A stretch of DNA of 64,000 nucleotides, from contig CAJNDS010000739.1 of the NCBI GenBank assembly GCA_905221605.1, positions 1 to 64,000 on the forward strand, given 5' to 3'. The stretch comes from Symbiodinium natans (taxonomy: Eukaryota > Sar > Dinophyceae > Suessiales > Symbiodiniaceae). Under the pieces are notes generated by a model. It was not told the DNA's origin. It searched no databases and saw only the letters and a list, made by a program, of their open reading frames with translations. Numbering within the stretch: the stretch's first letter is position 1; each line of letters opens with the position of its first letter. A program made the position numbers and the translations under genes. Below, piece by piece: positions 1-11,300 of the stretch.

Positions 1-2
1 CT

Positions 3-175
<173 letters not shown>

Positions 176-2371
176 TTTGTGTTTGTGTGTGTTCATGCTT
201 CCGCAGCATCGGACGTCCAAATTCTCAGGGTGCAGGGTGCTTTACACGTGTTTACGCCGCCTTATTCCAGGATTCACGCGTTTCGGGGGGCTGGTCATCT
301 TGTAGAATTCGGGTCATGCAAGAGACATCTTTGAGTCTCTGCAGGTTTTCTTCCGCATGCTGGCGGCTGCCAGCGGAAATGCCGAAGTCGAGGTCAAGGT
401 GGCGGTGTGTTTGCCAGCACTACGGTTAACGAATGATCATGATAAGTTGTGGACCTCACTGTCGCATGTGAAAGAGTGGCCTTATAATCCAAATATAGCT
501 CAGGTGCTGGCGAATGCATTGGTTCGGATGAAGGGCGCCCCGACTCACGCAAGAGCTTTGCACCATCGCCTTGCAAGTTTTATGTCAGTGGCTGTGTGTA
601 ACCCAAAACCCTAAGCCCTAAACCCTAAACCCTGAACCCTAAACCCTAAACCCTAAACCCTAAACCCTAAACCCTAAACCCTAAACCCTAAACCCTAAAC
701 TAGCCAAGCCATCTCACTCGGTGCGCAGCCAAGGGTTTGCCACCAGCATTGACCTGCAGACCTTGACCTTCGAGACCAAAACGCAGCTGTCTAAGCAGGC
801 GCCTGGGCTGCAACACTCAGACTTGGAGCAGACTTTTCTTTGCGCGTGTTTGCAGCCCAGGCCAAATCCGTCAAGGACGCTGCAGCTGCCTTCTATTGAT
901 TCTACTGTCCCAAGCTACGACTGAATCTGCCCTTGCGAGGAAGTTGGTCGGCACGTGCGCCGCATCGCACTTTGACTGAAAGAAGTGCAGCTGGCGACGG
1001 CCAAGCGCCGACGAACACAGATGAATCACATGAACGCAGTCTTCAGCACAGGATCAGGAAGCAAGATGAAATGATGTTTTCTAGGAGTCCTCTAGGTAAA
1101 GGGACCTGCAACTGCAACGCTGCATGCTGAGGAGAGGTTGCTTGAAGTTGGATCAAAAGGACGCTGGCCTGCAGTAACCGAGTGTTAAAAGAAGGCCTGC
1201 TAGGTCTGCATGTCGAGAGGCCGTTTGCACATGTCGGAAGCCGGCTTCTGAGGCCAGCAAACATCTGCACCATCCTCGCACGACTCTTGTCTGCAGCAGA
1301 ATTTCCATCAGATGTGTGGACAAGACGTGGACCATTCTTCTTTGTTTGTTGGAGGCTTTCCCGTACTGCACAGGACGAGTCAAAGCCGACGTTGCTGCGG
1401 AAGGTGAGCTTCTCGTCGAACGATCGCGAGCCGGTCGAGCGGCCCAAGGTCATGCCGGCAGTGCCAACCCGAGACAACGGGATCAGTCATGCGACTTGAG
1501 CTGTCATCGCAGACGCATGAGGTGGCGTCGCACAAGTCCGCTCTCCGGCCACGGTGCCCAGTGGAGCCGTGAGTCTTGAACGCATTGAGCGCAGGGCACA
1601 AATTGACCTTGGGCTTGTGAGTCATGACATGTTTTGTTCTCATTGATCGCATGCCAAAGTCAAGCAGCCGCTAAGGATGACACTGGACCTTTGATTGCTT
1701 TTTCGCAAGATGAGTTTGCATTCTGTGTAGCTTGCTACTTTATGGCAAAGAAGGATCGGCACCGGAGCCCGACTGATTGATGTGCGGAAAATGTCACCTG
1801 ACACCACTATGGTTATCGAGCTCTTCGAGTAAACAGTGGGTAGCGGGTAACGTAGTCCTGCAGCGTGAGAGGGCAACGCCACCGGAGCTTGCCATTCCGC
1901 GCTGCCACAGTTCAGGGGGTGGTGGTTTGTGCTTCGTTCAGAAGCCAAAGCCGCAGAGCTGCCAAACGTTTCAAACAACCACTTGCTGACAGGGGCTTCT
2001 GCGCACGCGAGCTTTGCAACTTGCATTCAGATGCAGCCAGGGTGCGTGCAAGAGCCACGCAAGCTAGCCGGGCGTTGCAATGCAGCGTGCGCTCAACTGG
2101 ATGTGCACACAGATGACTCCTTTGATTTGTCAAAGGCGATGCCCAAGGCATGCAGTCATCGGCGTGACAAAAATCGTGTGTAGAGGCAGAGGCAATGCAG
2201 ACTTGCCCAAGCGAGTGAAGACATGGGGGACATTGGCCGATTTGAGCCAAGGTTTCAGCTGGAAAGGTGCAGGGCCCAGACTGAGAAAGTTGAGTTGTCA
2301 TTATGCCGGCGCTGGAAATCCCTCTCGTTCGTCATGGTGCATTGGAGAGCGATGTCTTGCATGATCCCCAG
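176..2371. other. No gene recognised; expected position of fumarase 5' exons
   Basis: About 2.2 kb between the microsatellite and the first recognisable fumarase exon. Roughly 100 N-terminal residues of the enzyme should be encoded upstream of 2372, but no exon matching that part of the family could be identified. A phrase reading LLRPANI at about 1244-1264 loosely recalls the LLRPxHL motif of the family, but the sequence around it does not follow. A CCCTAAA array lies at 601-699. Otherwise nothing is seen. Confidence 0.4.
601..699 (-). repeat. Telomere-like array, CCCTAAA on + strand
   Basis: About 13 copies of the heptamer CCCTAAA with a few variants (CCCTAAG, CCCTGAA) at the left edge and a clean right half. 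It is internal to the sequence and not a chromosome end, since non-repetitive sequence continues on both sides. Confidence 0.95.
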
Positions 2372-5300
2372 GTCATGCCTTCATGCCAAGACACGGGCAC
2401 TGCCGTTGCCGGCGTCTGAAGGGAATCGTGGGTAAATCAAGCAGAGTGTTCTCAATGATTCTGCGTTCACATGGTGGTGGCACGGTAAGGCCATGGTCAA
2501 GAGAGGAAGTCACGTGCTCACGGACGGGAGGGACGAGGACGCATCAACGCCTTGCTTTGCGGGTTTTCGTTCCAGGTGCGTTTCAACAGTGGCAAGTGAG
2601 AAGGGCAGCACCATAGGCACCTATGATCACCCATGGGCACCACTGCACTAGCTTGCATAGCATGCCTTTCCATCGTCAGTTCGTGTTTGCAGGGGCAGGT
2701 GAATTCAAAACCCCTTGAACCTCAATCCCGGCAATGCAGGGAATGGCCATCTGTCGGGCATGGTTGCCGTGCGATCATCCGCCTATGATGTGAAAGACAT
2801 GCTGCTAGCTGCATCCTGCAGGAGTTCATCTCTCGAGGGGTTTACAAAGCCTACACCGAGGGCTATCTGCGCTACTCGCAGGCAGGTGTGCTGCTCCTGC
2901 CAAACCTTTTGCTCCAAAGTCATCTTGCCAGGTTTAGGGTTCAGGGTTTAGAGGGTAGAGAGTTTAGGGTTTAGGGTTTAGGGTTTAGGGTTTAGGGTTT
3001 AGGGTTTAGGGTTTAGGGTTTAGGGCAGCATGCTGGGCGAGGTGGCGCCGCTCAACATGTTCGAGGAGGCAAACACCAAAACCAACCTGCCAGCGCAGAT
3101 TGACATGATGAGCCAGCTCGCTCCTCAGGGCTTAGGGCTTAGGGCTTAGGGCTTAGGGCTTAGGGCTTAGGGCTTAGGGCTTAGGGCTTAGGGCTTAGGG
3201 CTTAGGGCTTAGGGCTTAGGGCTTAGGGCTTAGGGCTTAGGGCTTAGGCCTTAGGCCTTAGGCCTTAGGCCTTAGGCCTTAGGCCTTAGGCCTTAGGCCT
3301 TAGGCCTTAGGCCTTAGGGTTTAGGGTTTAGGGTTTAGGGGGTTGTTTCTTCACAACCTTAACCTGTCTGAGCGATCTGAACAGGCACGGCAGCTCCTAC
3401 GACGTTTTCTACATTGCGAAGGGTGGCGGCAGTGCCAACAAGACTCAGCCCTGCGATTGCACACATCGGTCAAGTTTTGGAGCCTCAAAGTACGCGAAAC
3501 CCTAAACCATAAACCCTAAAATCCTAAAACCCTAAAACTTGAAACCTTAAATCCTAAAACCCTCAAACCCCAAACCCTAACCGATCTGTCGTGTCATTAT
3601 GTCGTTTTCTCCGAGGCTGCTGCAGAAGACCAAAGGCGTGCTCAATGAGAAGGCCGTGCATTGCCGTTGGTCTCCCTTAGGGTTTAGGCTTTAGGCTTTT
3701 AGGCTGTTAGGCTCTAGGGGTGCTAAGAGAAGGGAAAGATTGGGCCATGGGCAATATTATGGGCGCGGGGCGGGGGCACTTTTCTGCGCCAGGCCTTTAT
3801 AGAGTTCGTGACGGAGCAGGTGCAGAACATCGGTACAGCAGCTTGCCCTCCGTGCCCTGGCCATTGCGTAGGGATGTGTGGGGAAGGGGACAGGCTGGTT
3901 GCTTGAGTTGGAGCCTTGGAGCAGTGTTGCGGCCTTCCTTCACTTCAGTCGGGCCTGCAAGGTATCACCTGGCACTGGTTGTCGGTGGACTCTCAGCGGA
4001 GCAGAACTTGAAGACGGTGGGAACCCTTGCAGAGCAACGAGAGGCTTTTCAAACTTGTTGCAACCTCAAGCAGCGGTAGGTGAAGCTTGCCAGCTGCAAG
4101 TACCTGGACGGGCTCCCCACCTCTGGCAACAAGCTGGGCCGCGCCTTTCGCGATTTGGAGTGGGAGGAGTGAGATCGGGAAGCCCTAGAGCATCCCGAGA
4201 GAATCTGAGATCTTTTACGTGTGTTGCAGCTTCATGCGGGCAAACAGAGTGCAAGAAAGCCAAATGCTGCTGCTTGGGTGTGTCCTGCATCCCTGACAGG
4301 AGAAAGTCAAGAAGTTGGCCCAGGCGAAGTGGTGCATTCTCGTTCACTGTAAACCCCAAACCCTAAACTCTAATCCCTTGTAACTTGTAACCCTAAACCC
4401 TAAACCCGAAACCCGAGTTCCCTGGCGCTCCGGTGCAGCTGGCGCCTGCAGGATCTGGGCATTGGTGCGCAATTCGGTGGCAAGTGCGCTGCTGCAACTT
4501 ACGTGCTTGCCATCCCGGGTTTGAGTATGGAATGAGGGTTGCTCCAAAGGTCCGTCCGTGTCTTCCGGTTCTACTGTAGGTCTTATGAGGTTGCTGAAGG
4601 GGTTGACAAACATGTCACTGAAGAAGGCGCGAGGAAAAACCCTTTCCCGCGAAAGAACAACGACAAGCTGTACGACTCAGTCAGTTCAACCATTTCTTGT
4701 CGACGCAGGCTGTGAGGTTGTCAGGTGCTGACAGGATTGGTAGGAGTTTGCGACAATGCCGCGGAAGTAGGATGAGCCAAGCGCAGCTCTTGAAAGCTGC
4801 CAGTGACCTGATGTGACAATAAAGCCGTCCAGTGCGTGCTGGACCTCGAGGAATGTGCGAGAGTTGCGCGGAGGTTGTGCGAAACGACTCGGCAAGTTCA
4901 GGGCTGGTTTCAGGGCAGGAGCCCGCTCCAGCTGATGGACATAAAGGGTTTGCACCGCATCCTGCGCCGCAAGTGCCACTCGCCCGTGCCAAGAAGCGTC
5001 ATGCCAGCAAGGAATTTGAACAACGATAAAAGAGGTACTTCCTTCATGACGTCCGCATCGTCCGGCTGCCACGTCACGGCGACTAGCCCGGCTTCTGGAA
5101 GCTGTGACACACAATTGGGGGTGCGAACTGGTAGGATGATCTCCTTAGAGCTGAAATGTTCCTACAACTCATCTCTTTCTCAGGCGCTTCCTGCCCTATT
5201 GGCATTGGGGTTTCCTGCTCTGCAGACCGCCAGGCCAAGGCGGGCCAGAATTTCTTGGCTCTCATGTGCTGTTCGTAGAGCTTTGGGCTTGCATGGTGCA

Positions 5301-8300
5301 ATGGTTCCTCCGTTCGTCGGGAGCTCTTCAGGCGAAGATTACTGAAGAAGGCGTCTTCTTGGAGCAGTTGGAGACGGAGCCTGCAAAGTGAGCAGCCAGC
5401 CACCTTCAGATTGGAGGGAGTGCTGTCCGTGGCAGGTACTTGCCAGATATCAAGGAGCAGTCGCTGGACAAGGGAGGTGGCAGCCCCAGCTGTACCAGCG
5501 TTTTTGAACTGATAAAAATCTTTAGGTGTTGGGTGGCTCGAGGCGAGATCGTCAAAGTCGACCTCAACAAACCCATGGAGGAGCCATGCCGGTGTCAGGA
5601 TGCTGCAAAAGCTGGTCGAGAACAAAAATACCATTTGCTGTGGCTGCCTCTGTAGTGTTTCACATTTTGTGGTGCAGGAGAACTTGAAGATCTTGAGCAA
5701 CTACCCGGTGGCAACCCGACTTGCCCTGCAAGAAGCTCAAATTTCATCCAGAGCAGGATCTTTCTGCCATGCAGAAGGAGAGTCGCCAATGAAGCACACC
5801 TGCGTAACTCCTTCCATCTGCATACAAAACCGCACATTTTTTGGAATGGCATACCCACGCTTACATGTATTCATGGTATCCTATAGTCTCAACATCGTGC
5901 CAATGCCTCTCGCCTTTGACCCGAGGACGGGAACCATCATTGTTGCAAGGGACATTGCGCACGCAAAGATGCAGGACAGACAGTAGGGTTTTGGGTTTAG
6001 GGTTCAGGGTACAGGGTTTAGGGTTAAGGGTTGGGTTTCTAGCGTAGTCACGGGAAACATAAGATGCGCAGGATGAAAGCCCCACCCAAAGCCGTTCAAG
6101 AGCCCAAATTGTATTTGGAAAGGCCCCGGCCCGAGGCCCCATTCGACCACTCGACCCCAGACATTCCCTGCACAGCAGCCGTCCACAGGAAAATTCTGCC
6201 TTAGCAGCCGTAGCGTTCTTCCACCAAAGGCTTGCAGTTTTACCGCACATCGTGGCCATGGTTGCAAAGATGTAAAGCAACATCCTAAGTTCGACCTGCA
6301 ACAAGTATGACGCCCAAACCCGGCAAAGCGACGGGAAGGCAAAGGGCTGTCTGAAACCCATCAGTCGCATGCCAGGAAATGTTGGATTCAGGAAAGGGTC
6401 TGCCGGAGTGCCCCACTGTTTGTGCATTCCCATCAAGGTAAGCGCATGATGAAGCTTGCAGGTACATCAAGAAGTACCCGGTGTACTATGCTGGACCTGC
6501 CAAGGAGCGAGATCCAGTGACCAGCATGTCGCCGTAGCTTACGACGTCCACGGACCATGACTGAAGATGGCACACGGCCAATACTAATTACGGTACCATT
6601 GTGCTCAGTCTATCCTCTTGCCATTTTGCAGACTCCGGCTGGGATGCCTTCTGGATCCTTTGGGCCAACGACTTCAGGAAGAATGGACCAGCGACTTGGT
6701 CTCGCATCGAACGGCGAATGTGACTCGTGCGACCAGCGTTTGATGCAAGAAGAGATGTCGAGGTATGTGGGCACCTTCCAAGCACAGTGCCCTCACTGCA
6801 ACCGAGCTCACGACCTCACGGGCATGCATATGACTAGATACAAGGATTTTTTCACCGCCCAAAGAAACCCAAGGGGCCCTAACACTGACAGCCGAGGGGC
6901 GGCTCGATGATCATGATCGGGACCGCCTGTGTGGGATGGGGCCAAGGCTCAGGTGTTGACAGTACTGTAAGGAAAATAGTGTTGTATGAATATAAGTACA
7001 ACAGGATATGAACACAATCGTGTATACACACATATATATATATATATAGTCTTTTTACTCATACATACATATATATATATGTATACATATACAAGATAGA
7101 TATATATATATATATACACATACTAGACACACGTGCGTGCTTCGCACGCACTTAGTGTCTGCACCAGCCCACGATGCGGAGGTGCGTGGGAGTGGTCTAG
7201 AGGGGACGGCCCGGACAGAGGGGGAGCGGGGCTGGCTGACGCGGCCACGGGTGTTTGTTGGGTTCCGGGTTGGCTTTAGGATGCCGGGCTTCGTCTTGAG
7301 GGTTCGTGGCGCTTTCACGCCTGGCGGGGTGAAGGGGGTCGGATGTGAGCTACGGGGTGGGGTGGGGGTGGGGGTGGGGGGGGGGGTGGTGGGGGTGGGG
7401 CAGCAAAGGCCCATGAATGTGAGGCAGTCTTTCGAATCAATCTACCAACGTTATATGGATTTCATAGCTGCCCGAGTGGTATCAGTCCACAAGGCTAAAA
7501 CCACATTGTCGCAGTGCCAGCGTGTCAAATGTCGATGAGCGCGAGGAACCACTGAATTATTCCGCCTCTCTTCTGTGCTCTTAGCCTTGTGGACTGGTCC
7601 CGCGCGAGTAGCTATGAAATCTCCATAACCTTGGTAGATTGATTCCCACTAGACTTGTCATGGCTTTTGCAGTGAGCACTTCGAAATTGCCCCCCGGGGC
7701 TTTTCTTGCCGTCTAAACGGTCACAAGAGCACAGACCATCTGTCCCTCTCCCCGCAGCACTGTTTCAACGAAAATCTTCAGTGACAAACTGATTAAGACG
7801 GCGCGTGGGGGCACATGGCATACAGCCTCCGGAAAGGCTCTCGAACCCCAGTCCCTGTCGTCGAAGTTCGTCTCGCCTTGCACCTTTGCGGAGTCTGCGT
7901 CGAAGTTCTTCACCTTTACTGCCCTTCCGCCATCATGCTGCGTTCAGGTCGCCTACAGGCCTTGCGCTGCACTAGTGCCTAAGCAGCCGGCCTGCCCTCC
8001 TCCGTGGATGAAAGCCAAGACCTTCTGGGTCTCGCCACAGCTCAGCACCTCTTTGCCTTACGTCCTTCTTTTCCTTTGAGGTCTTGTCCACAGAGCAGAA
8101 ACTTCCGCCATGGAGGCAAGTCCAGACCGTCTGGCTCTCGACACAGCTCGGCACCTCTTTGCCCCTTACATCCTTCTTTTCCTTTGGGTCGAGTCCACAG
8201 ACCAGAAACTCCCGCCATGGAAGCAAGTCCAGACCGTCTCGTCCTCGGCGCCTTTTTGCCTTACGTCTTGTGTCCTCCTTGCTTTTCTTTCGGATGCGCT

Positions 8301-11300
8301 TAGGCTACCTCGTCTCTCGGGGCATCGTCGCAGGCCGTCTGGCCCTCGGCAACTCTCTTGCTTACGTTTTCCTTTCCCTTGCTGTCCCATCTCAGGCTTC
8401 ATCGTCTGTCTATCTCTCCTGCTTTTGTACTGAGGCCTCAGTTCAGAAGAAGGCCGTCCCGAAAGTCTGGCTCTCAGCACTTCCTTCTTCTTACGTTTTC
8501 CTTTCCTTTGCTGTCCCATGCCTCAGGCCTCATCGTCTGACGTCTATCTCTCCTGCTTTTGTTCCTGAGGCCTCAGCTAAGAAGAAGGCCGTCCCGAAAG
8601 TCTGGCTCTCAGCACTTCCTTCTGTTTACGTTTTCCGTTCCTTTGCTGTCCCATGCCTCAGGCCTCATCGTCTGACTTCCTCTCCTGCTTTTGTGCCTGA
8701 GGCCTCAGTTAAGAAGAAGGCCGTCCCGAAAGTCCAGCACTTCCTTGTTCTTACGTTTTCCTTTCCTTTGCTGTCCCATGCCTCAGGCCTCATCGTCTGA
8801 CTTCCTCTCCTGCTTTTGTACCTGAGGCCTCAGTTAAGAAGAAGGCCGCCCCGAAGTTCTGGCTCTCGGCACTTCCTTCTTTTCTACCTCTCATTCTCGT
8901 GCCGAAGCCGAAAGTCTGGCTCTCGGACTCTCGGTACTTTCTTTTTGTATAGCTCTCCTCCTTTTTTACCTGAGGCCGTATCCCAGTTGAAGACGAGTGA
9001 CTCTCCGAAAGCCTGGCTCTCGGCACCTTTCCTTTCTTTCAAAGAGTTTTTTTCGTCTCTTTTGCTTCTTCGCTTTGTCTGCCTGTCTCTTCTCGAACCG
9101 CCTCCTTTGTAAATCTTAGGCCGCTGCCAAGTCCGCCTTGACAGCGCCTGGCACCTGGATCGCCAAGCTTTTGACGTCAGGCGCTTGGTTGTGCATACGA
9201 GTCCACACACCCTAACTCTGAACCCTAAACCCTACACCCTGAACCCTAAATGAACCCCAAGCCCTACCTGTGAAAACCCTAAACCCTACACTCTAAACCT
9301 TAACCTTGGGCAAATCCTGCGGCCTAGGCCTCACTGAGAAGCAGACCTGAGCGGAGCTTTTTGGGCATTGGGGGGCTGTAGGGTGTGGCCCCTTTCTAGG
9401 CGCCCTTGACATCAGGGTCCGTTCACTCATCCCAAAACCTAACCCTAGACTTGGGATGTTCCCCCCCTTATCATTACCAGCGGTCCTGAACAGGGTTCGA
9501 GTACCCCTATTAGAATCCCTAATGTTCTCCTAAAATCCCCTACTCTATCCCCTAAATCCTCTTAAGGACTGTAGAGGTTCGGCCCTGGTCCATCTGAGGC
9601 CAAAAAAACGGTACGGCCGCTTGGAGCTCACAGCATTCCAACACTGATAAAATCCTTTTGCTTTTTGGCAGGCGTGGATGCCGAGGCGGGCATTCATATT
9701 CTGTCCGTGTTCCGCTGGCCATTGGCCACTTTTGTTTGTTGCAGGTGGGGACAGCAACCGCCCGGCACCTTGACACTGCAAGTTTCGCGGTGCGCGGCGC
9801 TCGTAGACTTCGTGCTCTGGGCTGTGGGGTGGGGGGGGGGGGGTGGGGGGTGGGTGGGTCCGGTGGCGGGGTGGTGGGGTGGCGGGGTTTGGGGGGGTTT
9901 GGGGGGGTGGGTGGCGTTTTTGGGATTCGGCCCTGGGGACGCGGGGGGGGGGGGGGAGGGGGGGAAACCACCCCGCGTATTTGCTTATATATATATATAT
10001 ATGTACATATCAAGTAACTGGGGTCAGGAAGGTGATATGGATATGGAGCGCGCGCCACCGCTGGGTTGTCGGGCCGTGCCCAGTCGGGCTTCAGGGGATG
10101 TTCGTAGGATCTTCCGTCCGGCGCCAGGAAAGGGAACCGCTCCAAAGCGGTGACCAACGCTTGCAAGGAGCATGGAGGCTGCCGGGAGAAGTTGAGTGCA
10201 CTCCACAGCTCGCGTTCGCATCTTGAGCTTCGTGAGAGATGCATCGGGCTCATGAACCACAGGCTTCTACCTTGGCTCCATTGGCAGTTCACCCAGGTAT
10301 GCCACCTGAAATCAACTTTGGAAGCAGCTTGCTACGAAGTCAGGTGGCGTCGCTGCAACCCTCAGTTCCAACAGCATCAAGAAGGCGCGCTGCGTTCTGT
10401 ATGGCTCAGTCATCCCTTTATCACTGGCGAGGCAGGTTTCGCCTCAGTAGTTGGGTCCTTGCAGCTCTCCCACAAACTTTGGAGGGTCTAGCGGACTTGG
10501 GCTGCAAGGAGTTGCTATTGAATTATGAACCCCCGAAGCCCTAGACCCTGAAGCTTTCTGTGCGCAGCCTGCAGGTGGAGGTGCTTGACATGGAGGAGCT
10601 GGGTATGGAGGTGCCCTGCTTTCTTGTGGGCCTCTAGACTGACAGTTTGGCTTGAGGCGTTTTGGGGGTGGGGGGGGTTGCGTGTTGGGACTGTTGGCAT
10701 GTTGGGTGTTGATTTTAAGGGGATGAGGGGATGCTGCCACACCTGAACCCTACTGCTCCAGGCAGTTTGGAAGATAGAGGTGGAGGATTTCCCGGCCTTC
10801 GTCGTCTGCGACACAGTCACCTAGGGTCAAGCTGTTCAGCTGGAGGGCGGCAAGGCATTAGGAATGTCCCTTTGTGCTTCAGGTTGTGGACAACAAGGGC
10901 AACGACTTCTTCAAGAAATGGTCGAAAGAGGCCCACTTTTCGAAGGGTTGTCATGAACGCACTTTGCAATTAGCGACCGTTGTTGCGTCAGGCTGCCAAG
11001 GAGCCTGAAACGGACTCGTTCTTCGATGAGACCAAGGCTCACACCCCGTAGTGGGTTTTTGCAACGTCTCAGCTCTGTCTTACTCTTCGAGTACGAGTTT
11101 TGAAGGCTCTGAAGGCTCTGGGTGTCATCGCTATAAAAAGCTGTGTGGCTGCCCAGGAGTTCTTCTTCGGCCTCGACAAGAACAAGACAAATCCTCAGAC
11201 TGCTTGCGCCGACGTCGGACGTTTGTAGCCACCCACTTGAAGAGATCGCTTGGGATGTTTGAGGGATGGCAAGCTCGGGGTGCCCGACCTGATGCGTGGC

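Larger units (their letters stand above)
6921..10127 (+). other. 3.2 kb giant intron of the fumarase gene
   Basis: The intron is bounded by the 24-nt exon reading GGSMIMI (ends 6920, GA donor) and the exon reading [17 protein letters not shown] (starts 10128 after CAG). It is at least five times longer than any other intron in the gene and holds a TA microsatellite, a long-arm fold-back element, a tandem pyrimidine-rich repeat, a degenerate CCCTAA cluster, a truncated inverted-repeat element and a G-tract. No coding exon was seen inside it, and none is needed: the protein joins without a gap. Confidence 0.8.

Noticed and set aside
1202-1320. Phrase LLRPANICTILARLL as a possible fumarase N-terminal exon
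   Set aside because: Only LLRP matches the family motif; the following residues do not fit the DDPEAS/NDRFVA region and no consistent splice sites were found.
2235-2260. Relict dinoflagellate spliced-leader sequence near TTTGAGCCAAGG
   Set aside because: Only a few bases resemble the conserved leader end, and no other part of the leader is present.
4255-4300. Phrase LGVSCIPDR as the fumarase GVSCSADR block
   Set aside because: It precedes GIGAQFGGK, while the true block ([15 protein letters not shown]) was found in correct order at 5184-5239.
8084-8800. A 238-codon frame rich in Ser, Leu and Phe
   Set aside because: It follows the ~130-bp tandem repeat in the giant fumarase intron and repeats with it; the protein joins across this region without it.
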